Source: Melieria omissa | Lineage: Eukaryota > Arthropoda > Insecta > Diptera > Ulidiidae | DNA length: 64,000 bases | Reading direction: 5' to 3' | Assembly (NCBI GenBank): GCA_963971225.1 | Contig: OZ020269.1 | Location: 22,008,921-22,072,920, forward strand | Made by a program: the position numbers and the translations under genes | The notes under the pieces: generated by a model | The model's database searches: none | Seen by the model: only the letters and a program-made list of their open reading frames with translations | Told to the model about the DNA's origin: nothing | Shown here: piece by piece, positions 35,566 to 48,784 of the stretch | How the letters are laid out: each line of letters begins with the position of its first letter | Numbering within the stretch: position 1 is the stretch's first letter

Positions 35566-36640
35566 CTGTCGAATGGAGGTTTCCTCAAGGACAGGAAGGA
35601 ACATAATGCCCGTTATGCCGCAGTCGGACCTGATACACCATTTGTTTTTGTTCCTTGTTCACTCCTCTCGGGAGCATAGGGCCTCCACAAGACAGCCTTG
35701 TGTTGATTACATTAATCAGTTGTGTTGTTCTGCCAGGGTAGGTGATTGGCCTGCCGCAGGTAGTCCTAAGTGATGGAATCATCTAACGCCGCTCCGGAAC
35801 GTCGCCTCCGCTCGTAGATGGCGATCTGTTATGAGGACGTTACAGCAGAATGGTTGGGGACCTCGCTAGATCAGGTTGGTGCGCGCTGTTGTCCGCTTCC
35901 CCTAGCAGATGTCGCTCGTGCGCCTGTTTTGCGTAACTGTTTATTTGTTTGATCCACCATTAAGGTTTCATAACTTTTTTGGTCAACCTGTCAGTAATCA
36001 TATCAGTCAAATATCAGAGCAATTTTCAATAATTTTGATATTAAAGTCATCGTTTCAAGTTATCAAAACCTATGAAAGTAAAGCAGAAACTATTCTGAAG
36101 TTTCATTTTTAACTGTTTTCGTGCAGTGGATATAGATTTTTAAACCAGTCAGCTTCAGTCGAAGATCATATTTGCCTAAATGTTAGACAGTGTTTACGTC
36201 CAACAAGATACGAGTTTACTTTTGAAAGTTCAAAATGTAAATAGTTGGATTCTAAATATGGCAGACAAGTAGAATGCGTTCATAGAACTTCTGGTTCTTA
36301 ACAACAAAAAACTATCGTCGTCTGCATTATATAGTAAAAGTTTTATTACTCAATGAGTTCTACAAACTTCGAAAAAAATAGTAATCTGAAGGCGTAAGGT
36401 GTGTAACCATAATTGTTCAAAAATAGTGAAAGCTTTCTCAAACGTTATTGATTTCTTCAGTTTCATTAGTTGTTGACTGAAAATGTTATCTGTTTGCTAT
36501 ATATTTGTGAAAGCTGAAACTTCTTTCAGCCGGCACCTAACATTTGTAATTTATACCGGATATACATATATTTAGTATAGTATATATTTGTATACATATA
36601 TACTTAGTAGACTAGCAGGGCCTCGCGGCTTTGCACACAA
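35566..36640. other. Possible further LINE-derived sequence, then plain intron
   Basis: The G+C-richer 35566-35930 may be part of the same decayed element. I cannot assign its reading frames. From 35950 to 36640 it is A/T-rich intron sequence with ATATAT runs near 36570. Confidence 0.4.
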
Positions 36641-36649
36641 GTTTAAAGT

Positions 36650-37745
36650 CAATGAGGCCAATAAATCAAGTTCTTCTTAACCCTTTGTTGATTCCGTAAG
36701 ATTTTTATAAACAAATACGTATATAATTATTTCTAACTTTACGTGCTTTCAGCATATTTGAAGTTAATTGACTCATAAATCATGTTTTCCAAACAAACTG
36801 TTAACCCATTGTTGATCCCTTAAGATTTTGATTTTCGGAAAAAGTAAAAAAACAAATGCCAAATTATTTCCCACCAAGAGTACACCAAGAGTTCACCAAG
36901 TTTCAAATCAATAATAATTCGTTTTTTTCACAGTTTCTCCATACAAACTCTTAACCCGTCGCTGACCACGTCAGATTTCGATTTAAAAAAATGAAAACCA
37001 CACCGAATTATTTTGCATGTTAAGTGCTTTCACTAAGTTTGAAATCAAAAGGCTCATTAAATCTTGTTCCTCCATACAAACTTTTAACCCATAGTTGACC
37101 CCGCCAGGTTTCGAAATTCGAAAAATGAAAAACGCGCGTCGAATTATTTATCACTAGAAGTACTTTCACCAAGCTTGAAGTCAATAATTCCATTGATTCA
37201 TGTTTTTCACAGTTTCTTCATATAAACTTTTAACCTGTGGATGACCCATTTAGATTTTGATTTTCGAAAAAATAAAAAAGGATCGTATTTCTCACTAAGA
37301 GTACTTTCGCCAAGTTTGAAGTCAATAGACGTAAAATATGTATAAAATGTTTCAACATTTTTAACACTTGGTCAACCCCCTTTAAGTTTTGATTTTCAAA
37401 AAAATAAGAAACGCATGTAAAATTATTGTTGATTTCAAGTGTTTTCACCAACTTTGACGTCAATAGGCTAATCGATTCAGAGTTTTTTTTCGTAGTCTTT
37501 TCGTATTCGAACCATAACCCTTTGTTCGCCCTGCTAATTTTTGAGTTTCGAATTTTTTGTGATTTTTCACCAAGTTTGAAGTCAGTAGAACCAATAAATT
37601 GCGTTTTTTTTTATACAAAACCTTAATCCATGTTTTGCCCTTTTAGATCTCAAATTTCAAGAAATCCAAAATATTCAAAAAAATGAATTTCATATTTGTA
37701 GCTTTAGCGGTTTGGGCTGGGCGATGATGAATCAGTCAGTCAGGA
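36650..37745. repeat. Diverged tandem array 'ATACAAACTCTTAACCC' family, part 2
   Basis: The word TTAACCC..TTGAC/TGA-CC recurs at about 36680, 36803, 36950, 37084, 37230, 37365, 37513 and 37622 (spacing about 110-150). Each is followed by AGATTTTGATTTTCGAAAAA and CACCAAGTTTGAAGTCAATA. It ends with GGCGATGATGAATCAGTCAG. It is the same family as 20092-22317. Confidence 0.75.
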
Positions 37746-37763
37746 GACACAACTGTATCTTAA

Positions 37764-37976
37764 CAGTAAAAAGACCGCAAGCTTTCCATACCTACAAATA
37801 CTTCTTATCATATCAGCTGAAATTTCGAGGAGTAAACATCGAATTTGGCTAATTTTTCCAAAAAAAATTTTAGAAAATATATAAAATTTTCCACGATAAA
37901 ACATAGAAATACTGAAGAAAATAAAGATATTTAAAAATGAAAAACCATCAAAATGACCGCAATGGTCTTTCTAGTG
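37764..37976. mobile_element. TTAA-target MITE, CACTAGAAAGACC family, copy 2 (inverted)
   Basis: TTAA is at 37760-37763 and 37977-37980. The ends are CAGTAAAAAGACCG and GGTCTTTCTAGTG. The internal GAATTTGGCTAATTTT is the complement of the TTAGCCAAATCC motif in copies 1 and 3. The element is 213 bp and non-coding. Confidence 0.82.
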
Positions 37977-37980
37977 TTAA

Positions 37981-39525
37981 TATATGGTATGGAAAAATGA
38001 ATACTAGGATAAAGATTCTATTGGCTCTCTAATGTTAAACCCGGTTCACGAATTACCAAACTAGACTGGATTAGTCCAGCCCATTCACAATCCTCTCTCT
38101 AGTAGTTGAATGCACCAAACATTCAAGTCATATACTCAAATCATGTTCTTTACATCTCAAATTGGCCCATAAAAATCTACAAACCTCCACTTGCAGCTCA
38201 AGCTATAATTTTAAAACACATACTTTTCCTGCCAAATGCTGAGCAGCTATTTGTGCGCTCATTAGACTCGACTATCTTAGGCTCTGTGTCTTGCGTCTCA
38301 CTCTCGCTGCCACCTTCAACGAAAGTGTGCGCCATTGTTTAAATGTGTATTTGTGTTCGTGAGCAAACTTTAAATGCGCCACGAGTCGACCACACACACA
38401 CACAAACACACATTTGCTTCTACTCGTCTTATATGCCGGTCAGCTGGCAACACATTGGCGCTTCGTTGTCTGCTTTTAGGCTGGTCGCCCTGCCCTTGAG
38501 TGCCATTTACTTAAATATGCCGTCTGCCATTATGATAAAAGTCATGTGGCAGCATCTGACCATAAAATAATGCCAATAAAATTATATTTTCACAAAACCT
38601 AGTCGGAAGTGTGAGCTTTCGGCGGCAATTGTGGCCTAAAGTGAGTAATAAAAAAAGTGAATAAGAAAACAACAAACAGCAGAGAGTGAAATAAGAAAGT
38701 AGTCCACAAAGATAAGGTCGCAGCGGAAGGAAGATATTTTCGACTTGTGGTGCTTAAGCTGACCACTTGCAAGCATAATTTCATTCTACAAACATACATA
38801 CATACGAATACATAGATACTACAAGTGGAGCTTCTCTTCCAAGTATCTGTAAATCTTTCGAATACATTTTGCTGTAGTAGTGTTGTGTGCAAGTGTGCGT
38901 GTGTGTCCGTGTATATTAATTTGCTGCAAAGTGTGCTTAAGCATGTTAATGCGACCAACAAGAATGTAATTTACGGGGCGTTTCATATTACGAATTAATT
39001 ACGCGTCGCTGATGTGCCAAAACTGTGAGTCGGTGTGTTCAAGTGAGCGTTGTTGTTGCTTTTGCTTGGGCAAGACGTATGGTATGAATATGAAAGCTGC
39101 TTTGATTTGTGATTCTTGGCTATTAAATGGTTTTATAGCCAAACTTGGGCTCAACTCAATTTAATTGAGGCAAAATGATGATTTGGTTTAGCTGGAACAG
39201 CTGTTTAGGTATTTAGGAATTTTAAGTTATTTATGACATTTTGATGGCCGATTTGCTTAAGGATTTTTGAGCTTACCAAAATTGTTTTAGATAAAGAAAA
39301 CGAGAAAATCTCACAAAAAAGAGTTTTGTATGCTTTAAAGTTAATATTTCAACTGATTTTCTAAATGTAAAAGCTGAGTTTTGATGATGTTGATTCTTTT
39401 AAATTCATTGACTGAATTTAAAAGAGTTATTATTTTAAAGCAATTATTATTATGTCAGTTCATAGCAGTCAGCTTCATTTGAACTCTAATGACCCATTCA
39501 CAAATGGCAATCTTTCATTAGAGCT
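37981..39525. other. Intron sequence, no gene seen
   Basis: CA runs are at about 38390-38411, GT at about 38897-38906, and a CATA run at 38790-38810. No protein was recognised. Confidence 0.5.
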
Positions 39526-39533
39526 GATGATAT

Positions 39534-39912
39534 TGTTACGAAAATTACTTTCTAAGTTCGTTTTGGATTGTGTTTGAAAATAAAACCACTTTAATTATTC
39601 AGCGCAAACGCAGTCAAAAACTAACAATCGCTTTATTTACGAATGTACACTTGTTACTACTTTACACTACTATTATTGCATGTTTCCCCTTTGCTTGCTT
39701 AACACAGACTCATCTCTCTGCGCTGCACACTGCTGCTTTTATACTGGTTTTCTTATTGCGCCGAAGTTTCTTGCACATTCCAGTTGTACTTTTGATATCG
39801 ATCGTTCTAGCACAGCCTATTACCGCCGCGAATCATCCATGCCATATCGGAATTATAGCAAGTTATAGCAAGCATTCATGCATAGCACTGCACAGAGTGC
39901 CTCATCGTTACA
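39534..39912 (-). mobile_element. Solo LTR (gypsy-type), with 4-bp target duplication
   Basis: In minus orientation it runs TGTAACGATGAGGCAC to ATTTTCGTAACA, with the standard TG..CA ends. It is flanked by ATAT at 39530-39533 and 39913-39916. A TATAAAAGC box (39735-39743) and an AATAAA signal (39632-39637) lie in the right order on the minus strand for U3-R-U5. No internal coding region adjoins, so it is probably the product of LTR-LTR recombination. It is 379 bp long. Confidence 0.85.
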
Positions 39913-40017
39913 ATATCAATTCGGAGTTGATGATATCAGCTCAGAGGTGAAGATATCATTTCTTATGTTTTATTTCTGATTTTGGAAATATAAACAATTT
40001 TATAGATACTGGAAAGG

Positions 40018-40805
40018 TTTCATACTAAAAAAGTTCTCAGACAGATTTGAGATAGCTTGACTTAGTTTTGTTTGACCCAAGCAAAGAAGATAGAGCATAA
40101 TTTTTCTTGGATAAGGACGAATAGAAAGAGCTGAAAATTTGAAGTGTTTAGTGCAAAATTTTGGTGTCCTCCAAACTGAAAGTTCCGAAAAACCAATCCA
40201 ATCAAAATTACCAGAAACTTTGATTACAAAAAGGCATTAAGCTCTGGGAAGACAATCGGATTATGTAAGCTAGCATAAGGAAAACAAGATTTCATACTAA
40301 AAGAACTTCTCAGACAGATTTGAGATAGCCTGACTTAGTTTTGTTTGACCCAAGCAAAGAAGATAGAGGATAATTTTTCTTGGATAAGGACGAATAGGAA
40401 GGGCTGGAAATTTGAACAGTGTTTAGTGCACAATTTTAGTTTCCTCCAAACTGAAAGTTCCGAAAAACCAATCCAATCAAAATAACCACAAATGTTTATT
40501 AAAAAAAAGCATTGAGTTTTGGGAAGACAGTCGGATTATGTTAGCTAGCATAAGGAAGACGAGATTACATTCTAAAAAAACTTCTCAGACAAATTGGAGA
40601 TAGTCTGACTTAGTTTTGTTTGAATGGTTGTTGAAGATGAACACCAGCGAAGAAGATAGAAGTTAACTTTTCTTGGATAAAGGCGAATAGAAAGATGGCT
40701 GAAAACTTTAACAGTTTTTAATCAAGTTTCCGAAAAACCAATCCAATCAAAATAAATAGAAATTTTGATGCCAAAGATGCATTAAGCTCTGAAAGGACAA
40801 TTTTC
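40018..40805. repeat. About 274-bp tandem repeat, three units
   Basis: TTCTCAGACAGATTTGAGAT and relatives recur at 40034, 40307 and 40582 (spacing 273 and 275). Units share TTTTCTTGGATAAGGACGAA and TTCCGAAAAACCAATCCAAT. The third unit is more diverged. Confidence 0.85.
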
Positions 40806-40929
40806 AAAAAAATCTATAAAATCATGGAAATGTTTGAGTAGTTTCATTTGCCCAGAAGCTAAACATTGCACAATAAACTGTTTGGAACCACTTGAATAAG
40901 ACTGAATACAAAAGGAAACTCGATGTTTG

Positions 40930-41390
40930 GGTGTCACAGGTAAACAATTTCATGGATCGTATTTCCATCTGAGAATCGATGCTGAATCGCAACAAAGTCT
41001 GAAGCGAATGGTGTCTGGTAATGAAAAGTGCCTCACTTGTCATAACGTTAAACGAAATAAGTTGTGCTCGAATAGCTGTGACTCGTAGCAAACGATGGTC
41101 AAGCCAGGATTGACGTTGAGAAAAGTGTTGCTGTGTGTTTCGGTGGTATTGAGAGGTCATCATCAACCATGAGTCCATCAACCATGAGCTCCAATTGAAT
41201 TGAATTGTCTGAAGAAAGCAATTGCCTCGAAGCTACTAGGTTTGGTCAATAAGAAAGCAAGTTTGTTCCATCAGCAGAATGCCAGGTCGCACACATTGAT
41301 AGTGAATGGCCACAAGCAATGGAAGCTTGGTTGGGAAGTTTTTGTGTATGCAACCGGACCTGGCCAGTCCACCTGATCCTTTCTATGCCA
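40930..41390 (+). pseudogene. Mariner transposase relic (middle part)
   Basis: In shifting frames the plus strand reads SLKRMVSGNEKCLTCHNVKR, TMVKPGLTLRKVLLCV, INSDLYCQQLDCLKKAIASK, LFHQQNARSHT and KQWKLGWEVFVYA. These are the successive conserved blocks of a DD34D mariner. Both visible catalytic Asp positions have changed: the usual GDEK is GNEK, and HQDNAR is HQQNAR. Stops and frameshifts are frequent. No terminal repeats were found. Confidence 0.8.
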
Positions 41391-41399
41391 GTGATTTTT

Positions 41400-42965
41400 T
41401 GAAAAAATATACAAATATAATAATAAAAAAATATTTTAAAATACTGTCTGCTTTTTTTGGCTTTTGATATTCTGAATAAATCCTTAGTTCAATTAGATGA
41501 AATTTCGCAAAGATATCAAAATGAAACGCACTAATTGGCGATCACCGACATTGTTGTGCCCTATTAAAAGTTATTTAATTCCCAAGTAATGGGCAAAAGT
41601 TGGATTCGAATTTTGTACAGTATTAAGTAAAAATGCATAGTTAAAAAAATCAAAGAGCTTCTGGATTAAGTTGGCTGCCATTAGCAAAAATAACAATAAC
41701 GCAAAATCGCACAAAATGTAAACAGCGCATTGCAATGCATCAAAAAGCACAAAGTATTATAAAGACGCAAGCACACACGCACGCACCTATATGCAACACA
41801 AACACACACACACACACATAACCATAAAACGAAATACTCAAAACACCGATGCCGCTACGTTGCCGCACAGGCAATAACAGATAATCAGGCTACCCTCGTC
41901 AAGTTTGAAAGCAATTTTCAATTTGATGCTATTTAGCAAAAAGGTACTGAAAGTACACAACAACAACAACAACAATAAGAGCAAACAAAAGAAAGAATGA
42001 AAAGTGAGAAGGAATTATGTGCTGCTTGTTTGTGTTCTTGATATGCCAGCACGCCCAGTTGCATTGTTGTTGCTTTTGAAGTTATTTTTGTTCTTGCAAT
42101 TATTGTTGTTGTTGCTTATTTTTTGTTGCTTCTCGGGCTACTTGTTTGCAGATGGTATTTGTGATTGAATGAGTTGTCGTTGTTGTTGTTGGATACGTGT
42201 GAAGCGCACAAATGCGAAATGAGCAAAGGCCAACAGCAACAACAACCACAAGAAACAACAACAAACAAATGGTGCATTGAAGTGGGCAGTTCAAAGTGAA
42301 GCAACAAATTTTGTGAAAACTTTCAAGTCAAATGGCCATTTTCAATTTGCCAACATGATATATCACAGCAATAACAATAACAACAACATCAACAGAATAT
42401 ATACCAAAAAAAAACTGCCAATAGAAATCAAATAGTAAAAATAAAAAGAACAATGATTGCTGCGAGCATTGGAGCCGTCAGGTGCGTATTGACAAAAACA
42501 ATTATTATTATTGCAAATACAAAAACAAAAACAACAACACATCTGTAATGAACACAATAGAAATGGAATGAAGAAAGAAAATTACTAATTAAAACAGTTT
42601 AAAACAAAAAACACGAAAGCGTGTAATGCAAAAAATTTTACAAACGGCTAATAAAAAATTATAGTAAACGCAACCATTGTAGAGTAACTGTATATTGTTT
42701 GTTTTGGTTTACATTGTTTTTGTTTATATATAATTTTATGGTGTTTGTGTGCTTTGAATGTCATCAATGGGACGAAAGTAAATGCAATATAAAAAATAAA
42801 TGTAATTATTAATAAAACCAACAATGACAAAACGATGAAAAAAAGGATAGAACAATTAGGTTCACTGTGTTGTTGTAATGAATTAACAAGCAGCAATGTC
42901 AAATATGAAATTCAGAGCAAATAGAATAATAATAGCAGCAACTTATTATTTATTAGCAGCAATTC
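41400..42965. other. Intron sequence with CAA and CA runs, no gene seen
   Basis: CA runs are at about 41800-41818 and CAA/TTG trinucleotide runs at 41960-41976, 42100-42114, 42178-42190 and 42235-42270. Open frames are low-complexity artefacts of these. Confidence 0.55.
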
Positions 42966-43775
42966 ACATTGAAACAACAACAGAAGTGAAAAAATGAAAC
43001 AATGTAAAGCAAAACAACAGAGAAAGTACAAGAAATAAATTGTTAAATAAAGTAAAGTAAAAAAGTACAAGAAATAAATTATTAAATAAATTTAATTAAA
43101 TAAATTTAATGAATAATCAAATAAATTGATGAATAAATTATAATAATAAATTAGTAGAAAAGGAAATAATTAAATAACTAACTAATAACTAAATTAATAA
43201 ATAAATAAATAAAGAAGGAAATATCATAAAAACATAAATAAATAAGAAATTAAATAAATAAAAAATAAATAATAAATAAAAAATTAAATCAATTAATAAA
43301 TAATCAAGCAATAAATAAAATAATTATTTAATTATTAATAAATTAATTAAAAAATAAATAAATTAATTAATAATAAATTAAGAAATAAATTAAGTTAATA
43401 AATGAAATTAAATAAATAAATGAAGAAATAAATACAAAAATAAATCAATAAATAAATAAACAAATTTATAAACTAATAAATAAATAAACTAAAAGATAAT
43501 AAATAATAAAATAATAACTAAATAAATAAATTAATTAATTAAATAATTGATAACTAATTTAATTAACCAGTTAATAAATAAACAAATAAAAAATTAAATA
43601 AAAATATATAAATAAATGACTAAAAAAATTATAAATTGATCAATAAATAAAAAATAATCAACAAATAAGAAAATGAGTAAGCAAATTAATGAATAAATGA
43701 ATTAATTAATTAATAAATAAATCAATGATTAAATATAAAATAAATATGAAACGAAAAAAAAATATGAAGTGGTGT
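42966..43775. repeat. A/T block of degenerate AAAT/AATAAAT repeats
   Basis: About 800 bp is dominated by AAATAAATAAAT, AATTAATAAAT and similar words with almost no G or C. It is an eroded tetranucleotide microsatellite. Confidence 0.8.
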
Positions 43776-46060
43776 TAGTTTCAAAAGTTGTGTATACAGA
43801 ATGGAGAATAAAAACTTGAGTGCGCCACTGAGTTCGATTAATTGGGTTGTCATATCTGATTAAAAAAATATATAAACTTTTCCATACTGATTGCACCTCC
43901 TTCTCACTCTTCTTTCTTTATGACAAAGTAAATATGGTCAGTCACCTCAGTACAAAAACACTCAACAACAACAACAACTGGAAAGCACCAGAAACAACAC
44001 AAAGCCAACTACATTAAAAAGTTTCAATGACGAGCACAATTAAAGTACAATAACAACCACAAAAACTAAAACAACAACCATAACTGTTCTGAGCAACAAC
44101 AGCGAGCACTCTGCACGGTTTGGCACTCGCACCGACATCGTAATGCATCTTCTTCATGTGCACTTCCCGCTTATTTCCGTCAGCATTTCTTCCACTTCCT
44201 GTTGGTCCTTGCCGGACGCCACTCACTTGTGGCTTCTTCTTTTTGGTTTTTCTTTTTTCTTTTTACTTTTGCTTTTTTTGTTCATGTTTTTGTTTATTTC
44301 TTTAATGTCTTCATTTTCTTTTTTCACTTTGCCCACACTGCCATGAAATTTTTTAAAGCCCTCACCGCAGCATTGGTGTCGCTGTTGGTTTTATTGTTTT
44401 TGTTGGTGTTTGGCGTTGAGCCGGACTGCCTTTGCAGCCAAGAAAAAGTTTCTTAAACAAATTTCCTGGCCAAAAACAGCTGATGTTGTTTAAATGTTAC
44501 CATTTCTGCTAAGCCTACAGGGAATTCCGATTCAATCCCGAAGCCAAAACCAGCCAGCCGTGCAGCTACCTCAACCATTCAACCGCCCATCCATCCATCC
44601 ATCCATCTATTTGTCCTGTCAGCTATCTGTATATGTGTGTATTTAATCGTTCGTGTGGTCCACTCAGCCAGCAGCGTTTCTAAAATATGCAGGCAGCATC
44701 AGCCGCAGTTGGTTGCTGCCTCCATTTTTTTCATGTAACTAATCTTTTACATTTTTCGTTATTTTTGTTTTTGTCTCGAGGCTTTTTCCAGCCTACTTCT
44801 GCTTTTGTTGGTTATTTTTTTGACCCAAAAGCATTTTGTATATTTTTAAATATTTGTCAAAAAAAATAAAAATAAATGATCGTCCCATTCATTCAATCAC
44901 GTGGCGCGCTCTCACAACAGAACGCCATTTTGTTTTTATCTTTTAGCTTCTTAGGTGCTGTTTTGTGTCAGTTGTTGCTGTTGTTCTGTATTTGCCCACT
45001 TTGATTGTCTCTCAGTCTTTGGCTTGTATCATTTTCCTATTACTTTCGTTTTCTATGTTTTCGTTTGTTTTGTTTGCTGCCGTTCGGCTTTGGCCTCAAG
45101 TGGGGCTTTTCCAGCAGTTGCGGATTTTTATTTGATTTAATTGGAAGTTATACTCGACTGTCCTAAGCGGTCGGGCGTACTTGTTTTGCGGTCGCACGAA
45201 AAAAAGGGTCAACTGCCCTTTTGAATGTGTGCATATTGTTGTTGTTGTGTGCAGTGAGCTCACACGGCATTTGAGGCGAAGACAAGACTTTTGAATTCTG
45301 TTTTTGTGTTTTTGTTTTTTTGGATTTGTTTTTCAGGTTTTTACTTCTCATCGTATCGGCAACAATTGTTGGGTGTGCTGCTCATTTACTGCGCGCATTG
45401 TTTGCTTTGGTTTGGTTTGCTGGCGGTTGAAAAAAAAAAATCAAAAAGTGGTCTTATTTAGGCATTTGGGTTGAGTGTGTTTTTGTTTTGTACATTTAAA
45501 AGGATTTTAGATGAAAGAGCGGAATTTTTGAAAAGCGTCTTTGTTAAAGTTAAGCACCATTTTAATTCTAATGGGCTTTGAAAAGGAAAAGGTTGCCAAC
45601 ATTGACAAAAAAAAAACATAACAGGACAACGAAAGGACATTAACAGACAACAAAAGGTAAATCATTAGGCCGCTAGAAGAGAAATCTGTATAATTGAAAA
45701 ATGATTTTATAAATTAACTGAATAATTCATTCAAAACTAGTGGAACGTATTTAATTAATTTAATAATCATTAATTTGTTGTTGTTATTATTTTGTTTTCT
45801 TGTTTTCACCAAAACTCCCAGAAAGTATGAACATTCGCAACAATTAATTTAAAAGTAAATGAAGACTGACTACAGAAATGATCTTTAAAGCTGCGATGCC
45901 CAGCCAAAGGGTCAATATGCTTACTTGGCTTACAAGAATATGAACGTGGCTCACTTTGGCTCAACTACCACAAGCATAAGTGGGGCGCTGATGGTTCATG
46001 TCCCACTGGTCTGAATCAAGAGCGAAGTCTCTAAAGACATTTTGCCCCTACCTGGTAGAG
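43776..46060. other. Intron sequence, no gene seen
   Basis: CAACAA runs lie at 43963-43978, (ATCC)n at 44588-44606, and T-rich low complexity at 44230-44330, 44730-44870 and 45290-45330. None of the open frames resembles a known protein. Confidence 0.5.
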
Positions 46061-46264
46061 CATGGTATGTTCCAAATTCAGCAGATCTCTTTGGTCCACA
46101 TATAAGAAGAATAGAACCCTAGAGTTCTTGAATAAGGGCCACCGGTATGTGGCGGATTGCGATCGGATCGCGATCTTCATAATTAAGTCACTGGATCCTC
46201 TTTAATCCCATCTGTCACAGCTTTGAAAACCCAAATAAGAAGGAAATTGTTCATTACTTGGAAA

Positions 46265-47475
46265 AAGTCACACTTCTCCAACACCTCCAGAAAGTTCAAA
46301 GGGTAGCCTGTGTCATTATCTCAGGTGCTCTTAGAACTACCCCAACCTTAGCCTTAGAAGCTTTACTTCACCTCATCCCACTAGACCTACAAGTCGGCGG
46401 CAATTACTAGCCAAAGATTTCGTGCTTTCGGTCATTGGTCGGAATCAAATACGGGTCACAATAGGATACTCTCTCTCTTAGGACAAACTGGAGAACTCGA
46501 TTACTCTCCTCCTCAACTTCTCTTCAACACGAAGTTCTCCTGTACCATTCCAGATAGGAGCAGCTGGGAGGAGGGCTCAACACCACTAACAGGTAGCTCA
46601 TGTCAGGTCTTCGCTGATAGCTCTAAGCTTTTCGGACTCATTGGGTCTAAACTACTCCTTTAGATTACCGGACCACTGTAGTGTGTTCCAGGCGGAAGTA
46701 ACGGCCATTGAAGCCGCCCTGAAGCTGGTCAACGAGCGCAGCATCTCAGTACGAGATGTTAGCATACTCTCTGACAGCCAAGCGGCTATCAGGGTTCTGG
46801 GGTCTCCTGTCTTAACATCAAAAACAGTGATCAGCCGCCGCAGATCTCTCGAAGAGATGGCTGAGCAGCCTCACATACACCTATTATGGGTCCCAGGTCA
46901 CAGAGACATCCGGGGGAATTGTAGGGCGGACGAACTGGCCAGACTAGGCAAAACCAAAGGGCTATCCACAGAATTTTTTGGCTTGGGTGTCCCGCTAAGT
47001 ACTTGCAAGCTAATGCCAGAGGAAGCCATGACTAAAGCCGCCAACACCGCCTGGGCGGCCTCGGAGACAGGCAAGACAACGCAACAAATATGGCCAAAGT
47101 TGGGCTGGACGCGCACCAGAAGTCTGCGAAACCTCTAAATGGGCGCGCTCAGGGCTATTGTCAGGGTAATCACTGGGCACTGCATCCTTTCTGCCGTAGC
47201 TGCAGACCCATAGAAGAGGAAGAAACGATTCTACACTTCCTTTGCACCTGTCCTGCTCTTTGCAGGACTCGCAAAAAACACTTAGGTTTTTGCCACACCG
47301 CCAACCTCGCTGATATATCAAACGTCGATACTAAAGGCCTAATACGCTTCATTAATTGTTTAGGTTGGTTTGAGACCTACTAATACTAACGATCCAGTGG
47401 CATCACAATGGGCCTAATTTTGGCCTACGTACGCTCTCGTGAGGGCCGCCAAATCTACCCACCTACCTACCTCCT
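46265..47475 (+). pseudogene. I-like LINE ORF2 3' half: RT thumb, RNase H, Cys-rich C-terminus
   Basis: The plus strand reads LLQHLQKVQRVACVIISGAL, then TLALEALLHLIPLDLQ (reverse transcriptase thumb, 46275-46395). It then has VFADSSKLFG with the first RNase H Asp, VFQAEVTAIEAALKL (Glu), ILSDSQAAIRVLGS (Asp) and LLWVPGHRDIRGNCRADELA (last acid). After a frameshift near 47090 come FCRSCRPIEEEETILHFLCT and CPALCRTRKKHLG, the Cys-rich C-terminus. The 165-codon RNase H frame (46641-47138) is open. Upstream stops and the frameshift show that it is not functional. The 3' UTR ends at CTACCCACCTACCTACC. It is the best preserved LINE here. Confidence 0.88.
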
Positions 47476-48784
47476 ATGCGCCTGTCCGACCTTATCAACA
47501 AACAGTTGGAAGACGCTGGGAAAACTAATATACCAACATTTCGAATAGAAATTGTCTTCGACTTCTACGAGTTCAATGTAGAAGTCACACAGTCAAGAAC
47601 ACAACACATTAGAACTTAACGGAATACTGGTAATAAAACAGCGCCCAAGAGGTTATTGGATGTCGGAACAGCGCTACTGGAGCACACCAACTAACCAACC
47701 AACAACAAACCAAAAGTCGATAACTTATTTAAGAAAACAGCAGCAAATTTTACATATTAGATTTGAGTTGAGTTTTTTGCAATTTTAAAGGAATTTTTGA
47801 TCCTCCTTCGTAGGCAGAAGATCAATAACGACGAGTTTCATTGATTCAACAATAACAAATAATAATAAAAAATTGTTTTCATGACAAGAAATAGGATTAT
47901 ATGACCTAGAACGAGTTAATAGAGCAATTCATATCTAATTTTTTATCTATGTACATATAAATGCCAGACTAACTAATGGAAGATTAAGCTAGATATTTCG
48001 AAATATTGTAATTTTGCAACCCTGGCATAAAAGAGTTAAAAGCAGTCTGACTAAAAAAATGTGGTTATGTTGCAGGATCAACATCAGAGTTTGACCAAAG
48101 ATAGTAAAATTCGTATGAGCTTTGGGTTTGTGCCTTCAAATTAGAATTCTTAAAATTCTTATGTCGGTAGTATTGTAGTAGTCTCACAGAGTTTTACAGC
48201 TAATAGCGGCGTTACATAATTACCAGAAAAATTATTGGCCAACTTGTCATCAGGACACCATAATGTCTCTGATACACCACTGGTTGATCCAACTCATGTG
48301 TTTCTTCCCAACTTTACACTTGCCACTTCCCACTTTAACTTGGCCTCATGAAAAATTTCGTAAAGGTCCTGGACCGAATTTTATGTGTTTCGTAAAGCTT
48401 TTTCTCAACATTTTCTACATCAAAAATCAATTTTGGGAATTTAATCAAGAACAACAACCTTATCGTATATTTTCCACGAACGGAAGCAACATGGAAGCAT
48501 AGAACTCATTAAAAAACCTTAAGCAAAACTTCTCTGTTGGCAACTTAACGAAAAAGTATCAGAAACCTTGTGTGAAACTTTTTTGGTGATGGGAAAATAA
48601 ACGACTGCAAGATATTTTGAACTTTTGCAATATTATTACGAAATGTGTGTCTTAATATGGATAGAAACTCATTTCAATTTAATTCCTCGATATTTTTCCT
48701 TGAATTTTAGTGACTTATGTTACAATGAAAACGACTTCATAAAGATTTAGAAAGAATTGATAGAAATTTTCAAGGTTTTTGGAG
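47476..48784. other. LINE-like scrap with AACC tail, then plain intron
   Basis: 47476-47700 ends in ACTAACCAACCAAC, like the AACC tail of the LINE at 55347-55939, and may be another 3' scrap. From 47710 to 48784 I see no gene or repeat termini. Confidence 0.4.

Noticed and set aside
42100..42310. Cys/Leu-rich minus-strand frames
   Set aside because: Artefacts of CAACAA and TTGTTG runs.
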